Origin: Strigamia acuminata
Taxonomy: Eukaryota > Arthropoda > Chilopoda > Geophilomorpha > Linotaeniidae
Length of the DNA: 64,000 nucleotides
Reading direction: 5' to 3'
Assembly: GCA_949358305.1 (NCBI GenBank)
Contig: OX442314.1
Span: 10,719,060-10,783,059 of the forward strand
Position 1 is the stretch's first letter. Each line of letters begins with the position of its first letter. Positions 44,633 through 55,178 of the stretch are shown one piece after another. The notes below the pieces were generated by a model. It made no database searches, was not told where the DNA came from, and was given only the letters and a program-made list of their open reading frames with translations. The translations under genes were made by a program, and so were the position numbers.

Positions 44633-45139
44633 GATTACAAATTCCCAAACTTTCTAACCGGCAATGCCACTTGCCCCGTAGGATACGACGACGTTATGAT
44701 ATTTAAGAAAACTGTCTACTACACGTGTCCAAGCACTTTCGAGACGCATTGGTGCAGCACGACCGAAGTGGTCACCACCGTGACTTACCGTTTCGGCGGA
44801 ATGTACAGCTCGTACGTGACCAATTTCCTCACCGGAAGCCGCAATTGTCCGCCCTACTTTCACCCGCTGCCCATCTTGAGCATCCAGATTTGCACGAGCT
44901 ACCAGTACACCGATAAGGACAGCGGCGGTTTGCAGAATATCCATTTGGGAGGGTTTATAGTGATTTGTACGAGTTAAGATCTTGTGCATTTACCCGCGTG
45001 TCCTATTGGGAATACTCGTCATTTTGCCTCGTTTTACGAAAGTTGTGAGATTTTCTATTGCGCGCATTACGGCGCAAAGGCCAATAAGATCGAGTTGCAA
45101 TTGCTCAAGCCGCCAACGTTTATTGAAGGTGGAACTTAA
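44633..45139 (+). pseudogene. MPEG1 3' exon copy, unit D
   Basis: Matches the MPEG1 3' exon from the ATTACAAATTCCCAAAC position to its stop. It lacks the first exon and the first 55 or so codons of the second. An in-frame 30-bp deletion between two CGAGA words (near 44745) removes ten residues, and a TAA at 44975-44977 replaces a Glu codon. It cannot encode a full P2 region. Confidence 0.9.
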
Positions 45140-46125
45140 AGTTGTCCGTAAAGTATTGCCGAAAAAATAGCAAGTGTTTGTTGTAAATTTATGTCTTTGA
45201 TGTAGTTTGATGTACAAAACTGAATAAATTAAAAATGTGATCGGGTAAAATGTGTTTTATTTTGTTTGCTTAGTCGGTTTGGTTTCATTTTAGACTTGGG
45301 AGAGATTGGTGCCACCAATTCAATTTTTTACCAGTAAAAATAACGAACATAGCACGATGTCCAAATTTTTGTTAATTTGCTGGAATCACTTTTGGAGTGT
45401 TCGGCACTCCATTTTCTTTCATGTTAATTTGTGACCCTGCCCTTGCGCAGCGCCAACCAGTGGCGGATCTAGCACCGGGCTATCGGGGCTTGAGCCCCGG
45501 GCCCCCAAATTTTAGGGGGCCCCCGAGACTCTGGGCCATGTATTAAAAAATAAAAAAAAAAAGGTCGCTAAAAAAAAAAAAAAGAAGAAAGATCGCGAAA
45601 AAATTTTGAGAAAGGGGCCCCGAAAAAACCTCAAGCCCCGGGCCCCCGGAAAGCTAGATCCGCCCCTGGCGCCAACTATGTCTTTTGACCATGAATAAAC
45701 ACTTATGCTAATTCTACACTGCCGACTGGTCACTTCCAAACTACATCCAGCTACAAATCCTTGCAATCCAATACAAATCCAAGCACGAAACACATTTCAA
45801 ATATTACAAGTTAGTCAAAGACAGACTATTTTCACAGATTTCGGAAAAAATGATCTTGGAAATCGGTGGAAATAGACCGATTTCGGTGGAAATGATCGCC
45901 AAGTTCTACTAAAATAACTGTTCATTATTCTAGAAGAAAATATATTCTTCGTTTTTTTAGTTTAATGAAAAAAAATCTAATTTGGTTTACTAAGTGATTA
46001 ATTTAAAACAAAATGAAAAACATTTAAAATTTAAAATTAACAAAATAAGAGCACAGCAGTATTTTTTTTTATTATTATTAAATTTGAGTATAGAATATAA
46101 ATAAAATAAAATAAAATAAACAACT
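45140..46125. other. Intergenic unit before copy D
   Basis: A copy of the region after MPEG1 (polyadenylation block, CACTGCCGACTGGTCACTTCC and so on), shortened by a deletion near 45317 and interrupted by the hAT MITE. No gene seen. Confidence 0.6.
45458..45668. mobile_element. hAT-type MITE with 8-bp target duplication
   Basis: 211 bp, beginning CAGTGGCGGATCTAGC and ending GCTAGATCCGCCCCTG, flanked by perfect 8-bp duplications GCGCCAAC (45450-45457 and 45669-45676). The empty site GCAGCGCCAACTATG survives in unit B near 37500. Both the 8-bp duplication and the CAGTGGCG end fit the hAT superfamily. The interior is GC-rich at the ends with A-rich middle and encodes nothing. Confidence 0.93.
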
Positions 46126-48252
46126 TCAAACTAAAGAAAGAAGCATTTTTTGTTCAGGTAAGTAAGTTTCCATAAAATCTGTTTCTTCTTCTTGACTAAA
46201 ACCGAACGACTTATGCATCAAACCGGTTTGTATCAAGGTATAAAAAGATAAGCACTTCATGCAATAATTGATGTCTTCTGAATTGACAACAGAACAGTCC
46301 ACAAATTTTTGCATTATAAACTCATGAACGGCGATGCTAGAGTCTGCGCACAAACTGTAAGCGAGACAACAGCAAAATTCCTTGAACACAATTTCATTTT
46401 CCAGTAAAGAATTTATTCGAGTGACACAAATATGTTCCAAAAAATCGTTATCCAGCTTCCCAGCTTCACACGCATCGATAATTTCAGATATTTTGTAAAA
46501 ACTAATCAGCACCGGATCTTGAAGGTCTCCAAATCCATCCAACTCTTCATTAGTAAACTCTAGTACAATTCTGTTGGCACAAAAATCGAACATCTGTTTT
46601 GGAATAAAGTCAAATGCAATTCTGTTGGTCTCAAAATTCTCAAACCCCCGCCCAAAAAAAGTCGCCAGTCTACACAAACTTTCTTCTAATTCGGATGCAA
46701 CCGCCTCACTCATTCCTTCGGATGCAATTTCGGGAAGCCAGTTTCGAAATGCAGCGACATTTTTGCATTCCACTGTTTCGCTGGTGAAGTGATGAATGAG
46801 AACCGATTTCTTAAGCCTGCTCATTTTACTCGCATTCGAGAAAGAAAAACTCAAAAATCTATCAAGTTTCGTCCACTTGTTCGCACTTGTTTCGTTGTGA
46901 AGCAACCTGCGACAGATCTCGTTCGCAAAGTAGGAACATTGCACTTTAAATGTTGTCATTTCACTCTCAGTCGTGATGTATTTATTTGCAATCGACTCCA
47001 GGAAATCCCAATGGAAATCATACATTTTCTTAAAAAGTAATTGAGCAACACATCTGTTCAAAATCATTCTTCTTTTTTTAATGTCCGTATCGTTAGGCAA
47101 TAGTAAATGGAAATTATCAAAATCTTGCATCTCGCAAAGCATGTAGTACACGAACGAATATCTATGTTCGTAACGGCAAGTCTTCATTTCCTCAGGAGCA
47201 TTTCTCCAAAAACGAATCAAACACACCTTCACTCTGTCTCGTTTGGACCAAGAAACGAAAGAATACTGGCTCATCGCGTCATAGAAGTTGTCACCCGACG
47301 CGAACAGGTTTAGAACGCGGCTCGACTTGGGCGTGAACGAGTGCGTGTGCAGAAAATGTATCAGCACGGGTGCGAGAGGTTTCACTCCGTATCCCGAAGA
47401 CAAAATGGTCCTCATTTGATGCTCGTCCATCTCCCCAAGTAGAAAGTTCATGATGCCAATCTCGAATGTGCAGAAACAATCTTTGTCGTGCGTGTCATCC
47501 TCGAAGTGTGAAATCAAGTCTTCCAATTTACTATCTGGATAGATTAGCCGATTGACGATTGCAGTTCTTTCGTACGGTGTCATGAGTGACCAGAAATACT
47601 CAACGCCACATTGGTTTGCGTAGTCTATGGACAGGGAAAACATTTTGACTTTCGTGTTGAAAAGAATCTTTGAAGAGTCGGTTTTAATCGTCATCCTTTT
47701 CCAATATTTGTACATGATAGTTTTTAAGTTTGAGTCCTTTTGTTTGTCGAACATCTTTCTCAAAATGTTGCCACATTCGTTCGAAATATCTTCCACGACA
47801 TCTGCGATGCAACAGACGACGGCGAGGCAGAATCTGGATTCGAACGTCCATTCTGCTAACTCTGAGAGAACTCTTGCTGTTTTGGTCATGTCTAGTTGTC
47901 CATATATTGACCATTTTGTGCATTGGATAATGGTTTTCGCTATTTGTCCATCGGGAAAGCTTTGGCCAATAAAAACGTGGGAAAATAAGAAATTAAGCAC
48001 ATCCCACAACTGGCATCCGACGTGCTTCGCCAAAGACTTCAACAGTAACTTTAACTCGTTCGGAATAAGAAATTCATCCACTAGTTTGGAAACTGCTTCC
48101 TCACCTTCTGACCATCGCCTTCGACGACTGTTTGGATTGGTTTTCTTGCTATTAATTTGAATATTGAAAGGAGGATTATATTTCCATAGTAAAACCGAAG
48201 TTTTTACTAATGTGATGTGTTTTAAACTCGGCAAGTCCAAAATGGACTTCAT
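46126..48252 (-). CDS. Unknown intronless family protein, copy D
   Basis: Single exon of 708 codons, start at 48252. It shares with copy B the tandem duplication around IAFDFIPKQM/IVLEFTNEEL and the longer N-terminal segment (KYNPPFNIQINSKK), and has the same C terminus type (LPEQKMLLSLV). Unlike B it has no frameshift. All conserved blocks are intact. Confidence 0.9.
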   Translation of the reverse strand: MKSILDLPSLKHITLVKTSVLLWKYNPPFNIQINSKKTNPNSRRRRWSEGEEAVSKLVDEFLIPNELKLLLKSLAKHVGCQLWDVLNFLFSHVFIGQSFPDGQIAKTIIQCTKWSIYGQLDMTKTARVLSELAEWTFESRFCLAVVCCIADVVEDISNECGNILRKMFDKQKDSNLKTIMYKYWKRMTIKTDSSKILFNTKVKMFSLSIDYANQCGVEYFWSLMTPYERTAIVNRLIYPDSKLEDLISHFEDDTHDKDCFCTFEIGIMNFLLGEMDEHQMRTILSSGYGVKPLAPVLIHFLHTHSFTPKSSRVLNLFASGDNFYDAMSQYSFVSWSKRDRVKVCLIRFWRNAPEEMKTCRYEHRYSFVYYMLCEMQDFDNFHLLLPNDTDIKKRRMILNRCVAQLLFKKMYDFHWDFLESIANKYITTESEMTTFKVQCSYFANEICRRLLHNETSANKWTKLDRFLSFSFSNASKMSRLKKSVLIHHFTSETVECKNVAAFRNWLPEIASEGMSEAVASELEESLCRLATFFGRGFENFETNRIAFDFIPKQMFDFCANRIVLEFTNEELDGFGDLQDPVLISFYKISEIIDACEAGKLDNDFLEHICVTRINSLLENEIVFKEFCCCLAYSLCADSSIAVHEFIMQKFVDCSVVNSEDINYCMKCLSFYTLIQTGLMHKSFGFSQEEETDFMETYLPEQKMLLSLV

Positions 48253-48357
48253 GATTTGAAAGTGAAAAAAAAAAGTGCTGTTGAATTGTAAAAATAAAAA
48301 TATTCATTATTACTTTACAATAATAGTCTTGCCTGCTTTATTTAACATAACTCACTA

Positions 48358-48402
48358 TCGCACATATTCTTGCCACTCTAGCTAGGCATGAGTAGTGCCT
48401 CT
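48358..48402 (-). promoter_or_regulatory. Conserved upstream block, copy D
   Basis: Minus-strand AAGAGGCACTACTCATGCCT followed by AGCTAGAGTGGCAAGAATATGTGCG, about 110 bp before the start. Confidence 0.55.
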
Positions 48403-48410
48403 TGTGACGG

Positions 48411-48568
48411 TTGTAAAACCGTGAAGTTCGAAAGTTTCCGACAGATGACGCTGTTCAAATGAACGTTAGTAGTTTAAATACATAACCAGAGTTGTAGTGA
48501 CTATTATGACTAAACGGATAAATATAAGTTATTTATTAACTTGAATAAAGTATTATTTCGTATAATAT
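48411..48568. repeat. LTR-like dispersed repeat, copy 2
   Basis: Close copy of 40276-40440 in the same position relative to the family gene, so it was duplicated with the unit rather than inserted independently. Confidence 0.45.
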
Positions 48569-48571
48569 TGA

Positions 48572-48927
48572 TTAGTTTTGGTCATGTCTAACTGTCCGAG
48601 TATTGTCCATCGCGTGTATTGGATGACGGAGTTCACGAATGTTACGTCGAGGAATTTGAAGTCGTCTTGGGGAACTAAGAATTTCAGCAAATCCCACAAT
48701 TGCTTTCCGACATGCCAATACCAACAATTCCAACATTGGTTTCAAAACGTTCGGAATGACTAAAGCTTTCACTAGTTCACAAATTGTTTCTTGGATGTGT
48801 AACCATCGCTTCTTACGACTGTTTGCAATCAATATGATTAATGAAATAGTATTTCCACAGCAAAGCTGAAGTTCTTGCTAGTGAAATATACGTACTGTAA
48901 TCTCGGCAATTCAAAAATGGTTCTCAT
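48572..48927 (-). pseudogene. 5' fragment of a family gene, unit D
   Basis: Counterpart of 40450-40799. Here the ATG (48925-48927) is intact but small insertions and deletions (for example the extra bases in CAGTACGTATATTTC) break the frame. It ends at the same internal point as the unit B fragment, next to the LTR-like repeat, so the truncation predates the duplication. Confidence 0.85.
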
Positions 48928-48974
48928 GCTTTGGAATTTCCAACCAAGCAGTTGTACTGTACAATAATGTGTTA

Positions 48975-49433
48975 GGGGCCGTCCATAAATTACGTAACGC
49001 TTATTTTTCGAGTTTTAGACCCCCTCCCCCCCTAGTAATAACGTCGTCGTAACTCGTAACAAATCCACAAACCCCCCCCTAGAATATTACGTAACAAAAC
49101 TTACCACCACCCCCCCCCCCCCCCCCCACCAAAAAAAATTTTTGATACAAAATTTTGATACAAAATTTCACAAAAATTTTAAATTTTTTACAAAAATTTC
49201 AACCAAATTTCAAAAATTTTAAAAATGAAAATAAAAATGTAAAAAATGTAAAAAAAAAATTGAAAAATTTAAATTTTTTTACAAAAATTTAAAATTTACA
49301 AAAATTAAAATTTTTACTTTTTGTTACGTAACATTTTTAAGAACCCCTCCCCTCCCCGTCGTAACAACCAGTAACAAAATTTGAAACCCCCTCCCTCCCC
49401 TCTCCAGACGTTACGTAATTTATGGACGGCCCC
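48975..49433. mobile_element. MITE with GGGGCCGTCCATAAATTACG ends
   Basis: 459 bp with long inverted ends (GGGGCCGTCCATAAATTACG / CGTAATTTATGGACGGCCCC), flanked by TTA on both sides. The empty site GTGTTATACTG is preserved in unit B at about 40833-40843, confirming a 3-bp TTA duplication. The interior has C-runs near one end and AAAATTT-rich inverted words. Confidence 0.88.
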
Positions 49434-49438
49434 TTATA

Positions 49439-50201
49439 CAGGGTGTTCTAAAAGTCTGGTCCCCTCCAAATATTTCTTGAGCAATTGTATCTAGGCCAAC
49501 TTTGATGAATCGATCGTATAGGAAGTTGGGTGAGGGCAATCCAATGATGTCATCAAATTTGACCTTGAAGGCCATTTTCACGGTCATTCACTTGCTAACT
49601 TCGAAACCAATCAGGTTAGAGCAAAAAAGTCAATTACAAAGTTGTAGAGCACCATCAAATTAGTACAATCCAACTTATCTTAGTCATCTTAGGTTAAATG
49701 TTTTCTTTTTAAAAAGGAAACAAATCAGAAAAATAATCAAGAAAATGGAATTTTTTATTCTTGTGAAAAAAAGATTATTGAGGCATTAAAAAACGATAGT
49801 GGTTTTTCTAGTGTACTTGCATGATAATGCACATTTGAATACATTTATTTAAGAAATTCAGTACTTTTGCAGTAGAAATTTAATTTTTGCCACATTTGCA
49901 GGCTTTATTTCAGCTAATTTGTTTTCATTTTAAAATAAAAAAATTTAACTTAAGATGACTAAGATAAGTTGGATAGTACTAATTTGATGGTGCTCTACAA
50001 CTTTGTAATTGACTTTTTTGCTCTAACCTGATTGGTTTAGAAGTTAGCAAATGAATGACCTTGAAAATGGTCTTCAAGGTCAAATTTATTGACATCATTG
50101 GATTGCTCTTGCCCAACTTTCTATACGATCGCTTCATCAAAGTTGGCCTAGATGCAATTGCTCAGGAAATATTTGAGGGGATCAGAATTTTGACTCACCC
50201 T
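49439..50201. mobile_element. Tc1/mariner-like MITE, copy 1
   Basis: Starts CAGGGTGTTCTAAAAGTCTG after a TA (49437-49438) and ends ...TTTTGACTCACCCT. The outer roughly 240 bp on each side are inverted repeats (CTAGGCCAACTTTGATGAA / TTCATCAAAGTTGGCCTAG). It inserted immediately next to the GGGGCCGTCC MITE. The right-hand TA and flank are lost by deletion. It keeps an empty TTAA at 49849-49852. Confidence 0.88.
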
Positions 50202-50304
50202 CGACAACTTCGTCGAGATATCGACTTCATAAACCCTGAGAGATTAAAAATTAAAAATTTAAATTTAATTAAAAATAATTTGTATTACATTCTTACTTGT
50301 GATT

Positions 50305-50426
50305 TACCAGTGTGTCCTACTGGATATACTCGTCATTTTGCCACGTTTTCTATTGCGCGCATTACGGCGCAAAAAGATAGAGTTGCAATTCCTCAATCCG
50401 CCATCTTTTATAGAAGGAGGAAGTTA
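50305..50426 (+). pseudogene. MPEG1 3'-exon tail, unit E
   Basis: Matches the MPEG1 3' end with two small deletions (the TACGAAAGTTGTGAGA stretch and GGCCAATAA are missing), so the frame is lost. The left junction is the same as in unit C. Confidence 0.8.
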
Positions 50427-51433
50427 AAGTTGTCCGTAAAGTATTGCCGAAAAAGTAGCAAGTGTTTGTTGTCTTTGATGTAATTTGATGTACAAAAATG
50501 AATACATTAAAAATGTGATCGGGTAAAATGTGTTTTATTTTGTTTGCTTAGTCGATTTGCTTTCATTTTATACTTGGGAGAGATCGGTGCCACCAATCGT
50601 CGCTATCCTCACAATCGCCAAAAAATTCTTTATCACGTTTTAAGCATTTAAATTTACTACTTTTGTGCATAGAGAAATTGTTTTTACAACTGTTTGCTTC
50701 CCTGTATGGTCCATTACACTTAAAATACCCTGTTATTTTATGACGCTGTTACTACAGTGTCCCCTGTATTTTCATATGAATAAATAATCACTGTATAATT
50801 TGTGACGCTGCTCTTGCGCAGCGCCACCTATGTATTTTGACCATGAATAAACACTTATGCTAATTCTACACTGTCGACTGGTCACTTCCAAACTACATCC
50901 AGCTACAAATCCTTGCAATCTAATCTAAATACAAGTCAAGACAGACTAAGTTTTATTAAATTTTGGCCGAGGCTATTTCCACCGATACGATAGACATGGG
51001 GGCTATTTTCACCGATTTCGGTAAAAATGATCTTTGAAATCGGGGGAAATAGACGTGTGGGCTATTTTTACCGATTTCAGTGGAAATGATCGCCAAGTTC
51101 TTCTAAAATAATTGTTCATTATTCCAGAAGAAAATATATTCTTCGTTTTTTTAGTTTAATGAAAAAAAATCTGATTTGGTTTACTAACTTGTAATTGATT
51201 AATTTAAAACAAAATGAAAAAGATTTAAAATTTAAAATTAACAAAATACGAACATACAATTTTTTTAAAAATTAAATTTGAGTGTGGTATATAAATAAAA
51301 TAAAATAAAATAAAATATATTAACTGATTCCTTTTTTTTATATTTTTGTTAAATTTTCCGTTACATTGGCCGGAATAATAATCAGTATGGTAGCGAATTT
51401 CAAGAATTAATGCTAAAAAGTTGAAGCACAACT
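50427..51433. other. Intergenic unit before copy E
   Basis: A further copy of the MPEG1 3' UTR and convergent spacer, missing the TTTTTACCAGTAAAAATAACG stretch. No gene seen. Confidence 0.6.
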
Positions 51434-53512
51434 TCAAACGGCAGAAAGACACATTTTTATTTCAGGTAAGTAAGTTTCTATAAAATCTGTTTTTTCTTCT
51501 TGACTTAAACCGAACGACGTACCGGTATTCATCAAACCGGTTTGTATCAAGGTATAAAAAGCTAAGCACTTCATGCAATAACTGATGTCTTCTGAATTGA
51601 CAACAGAACAGTCCACACATTTTTGCATTATAAACTCATGACAGCAGATGTTAGAGTCTGCGCACAAACTGTAAGCGAGACAACAGCAAAATTCCTTGAA
51701 CACAACCATTTCATATCTTCGAGTGAACTTTCTTCGAGTGACACAAATAAGTTCCAAAAAATCGCTGTCCAGCTTTCCAGCTTCACACCTATCAATAATT
51801 TCAGATATTTTGTAAAAACTAATCACCACCGGATCTTGAAGGTCTCCAAATCCGTCCAACTTTGTATTCATAAAGTCTAGTACAATTTCGTTGGCCCAAA
51901 AATCCTCACACCCTCGCCCAAAAAAAGTCGCCAGTCTACACAAACTTTCTTCTAACTCGGATGCAACCGCCTCACTCATTCCTTCGGATGCAATTTCGGG
52001 AAGCCAGTTTCGAAATGCAGCGACATTTTTGTATTCCACTGTTTCGCTGGTGAAGTGTTGAATGAGAACCGATTTCTTAAGCCTGCTCATTTCACGCGCA
52101 TTCGAGAAACAAAAACTCAAAAATCGATTAATTTTCGTCCACTTGTTCGCATCAATTTCGTTGGCAAGCAACCTGCGACAGATCTCGTTCGCTAAGTAGG
52201 AACATTGCACTTTAAATGTTGTCATTTCACTCTCAGTCGTGATGTATTTATTTGCAATCGACTCTAGAAAATCCCAACGGAAATCATATTCTTTCTTAAA
52301 AAGTAATTGAGCAACACATCTGTTCAAAATCATTCTTCTTTTTTTAATATCCGTATCGTTAATCAATAATAAATGGAAATTATCAAAATCTTGCATCTCG
52401 CAAAGCATGTAGTAAATGAACGAATATTTATGTTCGTAACGACAAATCTTCATTTCCTCAGGAGCATTTCTCCAAAAACGAATCAAACACACCTTGACTC
52501 TGTCTCGTTTGGACCAAGAACGAAAAGCATATTGGCTCATCGTGTCATAGAAGTCGTCACCCGACGCGAACAGGTTTACAACGCGGCTCGACTTGGGCGT
52601 GAACGAGTGCGTGTGCAGAAAATGTATCAGCACGGGTGCGACAGGTTTCATTCCTAATCCCGAAGACAAAACGGTCCTCATTTGATGATCGTCCATCTCC
52701 CCAAGTAGAAAGTTCATAATCCCAATGTCGAATGTGCAGGAACAATCTTCGTCGTGTGTGTCATCCTCGAAGTGTGAAATCAAGTCTTCCAATTTACTAT
52801 CTGGATACATTAGCAGATTGACGATCGCAGTTCTTTCGTACGGTGTCATGAGTGACCAGAAATACTCAACGCCACATTGGTTCGCGTGGTCTATGGAGAG
52901 GGAAAACATTTTGACTTTCGTGTTGAAAGGAATCTTTGAAGAGTCGGTTTTAATCGTCATCCTTTTCCAGTATTTGTACATGATAGTTTTTAAGTTTGAG
53001 TCCTTTTGTTTGTCGAACAATCTTTTCAAAATGTTGCCATGTCCGTTCGAAATATCTTCCACGACATCTGCGATGCAACAGACGACGGCGAGGCAGAATC
53101 TGGATTCGAACGTCCATTCTTCTAACTCTGAAAGATCTCTTGCTGTTTCGGTCATGTCTAGTTGTCCGTATATTGACCATTTCGTGCATTGGATGATTGT
53201 TTTCACCAATTGCAAATCGAGACAGCTTTGGTCAATAAAAACGTGGGAATTTAAGAATTTAAGCAAATCCTTCAACTGGCATCCGACGTGCTTCACCAAA
53301 CACCTCAACATCAATTTTAACTCGTTCGGAATATGAAACTCATTCACTAGTTCAGAAACTGCTTCCTCACCTTCTGACCATCGCCTTCGAAGACTGTTTG
53401 GAGTGGTTTTCTTGCTATTAATTTGAATATTGAAATTATACTTCCATACTAAAACCGAAATTTCGATTAAGGTGATGTGTTTTAGACTCGGCAAGTCCAA
53501 AATGGACTTCAT
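51434..53512 (-). CDS. Unknown intronless family protein, copy E
   Basis: Single exon of 692 codons, start at 53512. It has neither internal duplication (single IVLDFMNTKL, single NEIDANKWTK), like copy A. The N terminus (LIEISVLVWKYNFNIQ) is shared with copy F. The segment that in other copies contains LLENE/LPDNE is shortened (RRKFTRRYEMVVF). All main blocks are present. Confidence 0.9.
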   Translation of the reverse strand: MKSILDLPSLKHITLIEISVLVWKYNFNIQINSKKTTPNSLRRRWSEGEEAVSELVNEFHIPNELKLMLRCLVKHVGCQLKDLLKFLNSHVFIDQSCLDLQLVKTIIQCTKWSIYGQLDMTETARDLSELEEWTFESRFCLAVVCCIADVVEDISNGHGNILKRLFDKQKDSNLKTIMYKYWKRMTIKTDSSKIPFNTKVKMFSLSIDHANQCGVEYFWSLMTPYERTAIVNLLMYPDSKLEDLISHFEDDTHDEDCSCTFDIGIMNFLLGEMDDHQMRTVLSSGLGMKPVAPVLIHFLHTHSFTPKSSRVVNLFASGDDFYDTMSQYAFRSWSKRDRVKVCLIRFWRNAPEEMKICRYEHKYSFIYYMLCEMQDFDNFHLLLINDTDIKKRRMILNRCVAQLLFKKEYDFRWDFLESIANKYITTESEMTTFKVQCSYLANEICRRLLANEIDANKWTKINRFLSFCFSNAREMSRLKKSVLIQHFTSETVEYKNVAAFRNWLPEIASEGMSEAVASELEESLCRLATFFGRGCEDFWANEIVLDFMNTKLDGFGDLQDPVVISFYKISEIIDRCEAGKLDSDFLELICVTRRKFTRRYEMVVFKEFCCCLAYSLCADSNICCHEFIMQKCVDCSVVNSEDISYCMKCLAFYTLIQTGLMNTGTSFGLSQEEKTDFIETYLPEIKMCLSAV

Positions 53513-53629
53513 GACATGAAATTTAAAAAAGAATGTGTTGATATGAATATGATATGAATATTCATTATTACTTTACAATAATAGTCTCGCCTGCTTTAAA
53601 CGTCACAATTGTAAATTTAACATAATTCA

Positions 53630-53656
53630 CTATAGCTAGGCGTGAGCAGTGCATCT
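53630..53656 (-). promoter_or_regulatory. Conserved upstream block, copy E (shortened)
   Basis: Only GATGCACTGCTCACGCCTAG followed by CTATAG remains. The GGAGTGGCAAGAATATG half present in other copies is deleted. This copy may therefore be weaker or differently expressed if the block is a promoter. Confidence 0.45.
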
Positions 53657-53714
53657 GAACACTGCTTTTCCTTATATTTCTATCTAGCCGTGCCCGGCCA
53701 CGCGTTGCTGTTGC

Positions 53715-53905
53715 TACTAAATAAATCCCGTGGTAATTAATCCCGTGGAAATTAATCCTGTGAAAATCCTTTGGAAGTCCCGTGGAAATCCTTTGGAAAT
53801 CCCGTGGAAATCCTTTGGAAATCCCGTGGAAATCCTTTTGAAATCCCGTGGAAATCCTGTGGAAATAAATCTCCTGGAAATATATCCCGTGAAAATAAAT
53901 CCTGT
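53715..53905. repeat. AAATCCCGTGG tandem repeat, unit E
   Basis: Same minisatellite as 35945-36165 but dominated by a 30-bp unit alternating AAATCCCGTGG and AAATCCTTTGG. Confidence 0.85.
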
Positions 53906-54070
53906 TGTGACAGTTATAAAACTGTGTAAACCGAAAGTTCACGTCAGATGGCGCTGTTTAGATAAAAGCGCATAGTTTAAATACGATAACAAGGTTGTAT
54001 TGTAATAATTGTTATGACCAAACGAGTAAATATAAGTTGTTTATTGAACGAAATAAAGTATTATTTAAGG
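53904..54070. repeat. LTR-like dispersed repeat, copy 3
   Basis: TGTGACAGTTATAAAACTGT start, CAGATGGCGCTGTTTAGAT, ATAAAGTATTATTTAAGG end. More diverged than copies 1 and 2 and placed directly after the minisatellite. Confidence 0.45.
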
Positions 54071-54436
54071 TAATTTTGATTCTATTGAATCAATATTTAG
54101 GTTTATACTTACCTGGTAACGAGAACCAATTGGACTCTTAATGATTTGGCACTGTCTTTAGACCGGACACCCGAATCTCTGGATTCTGACCTCTAATTGG
54201 CTGCTCTTAATCCTATTGTTCATGAAACATATATAAACCCCGGTTTTCACCGGATCTGGGGCTTTATCTGTTTTGTTTTCTTGTATTGGTATCTGTTGAT
54301 TCTCTCTTGTAAAACCCATTAGGCCTCCTCAATTCTTATCGGTTGGTAATAATTGTTGTATCGCTCTTTCGGGATGACTAACCCGGTAATAATTAATAGT
54401 CCCGTACATTAGCTGGCCGTCATAAGTGAAGGCTAG
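54071..54436 (+). other. Unique insert with a TATA box
   Basis: Not shared with the other units. It contains CATATATAAACCCCGG (about 54226-54241), which looks like a TATA box, and an ATACTTACCTGG word at 54106. It directly precedes the zinc-domain exon at 54437 and could be its promoter and leader. No open frame is convincing. Confidence 0.35.
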
Positions 54437-54719
54437 AATGATTACGGCGGATCTAGCGAGGATGAAACTGAATGTGATCCAAATTCAGATTGGGATGAGA
54501 CGGAAAGCGAGATGAATATCGAAAATTCTAGGCTTGAAAATGCAAATTGGTATATGTATTTTTTACAAAACATTTTAAGTAGTTTCGAACAATTTATTGA
54601 ATTATTTACAACCTTTTAGATGCTATTGTGGTAATTGTGCAATAATGCGTACAGAAATAGAATGTAAATGCTGCTTAGAAATTCAGAATTTTGAGGAAAA
54701 ATGCAACGAAGAAAATAGA
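54437..54719 (+). pseudogene. Fragment with a P2X7-tail-like zinc domain
   Basis: Exon 1 (54437-54549) is open and acidic (GGSSEDETECDPNSDWDETE..., ENSRLENANW). A 70-bp intron (GTATATG...CCTTTTAG) follows. Exon 2 from 54620 encodes CYCGNCAIMRTEIECKCCLEI. The W-C-x-C-G-x-C...E-C-x-C-C spacing is that of the cysteine-rich cytoplasmic domain of P2X7 receptors, which in invertebrates also occurs in stand-alone proteins. The codon across the splice would be TGA where the family usually has Trp, and the sequence runs into a family-gene fragment after NEENR. I therefore call it a truncated relic. Confidence 0.5.
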
Positions 54720-54993
54720 AAGTTCATAATCCCAATCTCGAATGAGCAGAAACAATCGCTGTCTCGTGTGTGACATCGTGGAAATGTGAAATTAAGTCTT
54801 CCAATTTACTTTCTTGCCGGATTAGCAGCTTGACGATGTCATGAGTGACCAGAAATACTCAACGCCACATTGGTTTGCGTGGTCTATGCACAGGGAAAAC
54901 ATTTCCACTTTCTTGTTGAAAGGAATCTTCGAAGAGTCAGTTTTAATCGTCATCCTTTTCCAATATCTGTACATAAATATTTTTAAGTTTGAG
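54716..54993 (-). pseudogene. Internal fragment of a family gene
   Basis: Antisense matches to MYRYWKRMTIKTDSSKIPF, KVEMFSLCIDHANQCGVEYF and the CFCTFEIG... region, with deletions and frameshifts. It is most like copy C. It joins C-type 3' flank at about 54994, so internal deletion removed the middle of a gene. Confidence 0.85.
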
Positions 54994-55178
54994 CCCTGTA
55001 TTTTATTTCCAATTTTTTGTTCATTTGCTGGAATTAAGTTATTGGACACACATCACTTTTATTAAATTTTACATTACATTGGTCACAATGTGGTAGCGAC
55101 TTTCAAGAATTATTGCTAAAACTCTACAACGTTAAGTGTTGGTTGAAGCACAACGTAAAAATACTCAAATATAAATTT

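Noticed and set aside
54105-54200. U1 snRNA gene suggested by ATACTTACCTGG
   Set aside because: Only the first 12 bases match the 5' end of U1. The following stem-loop I sequence does not.
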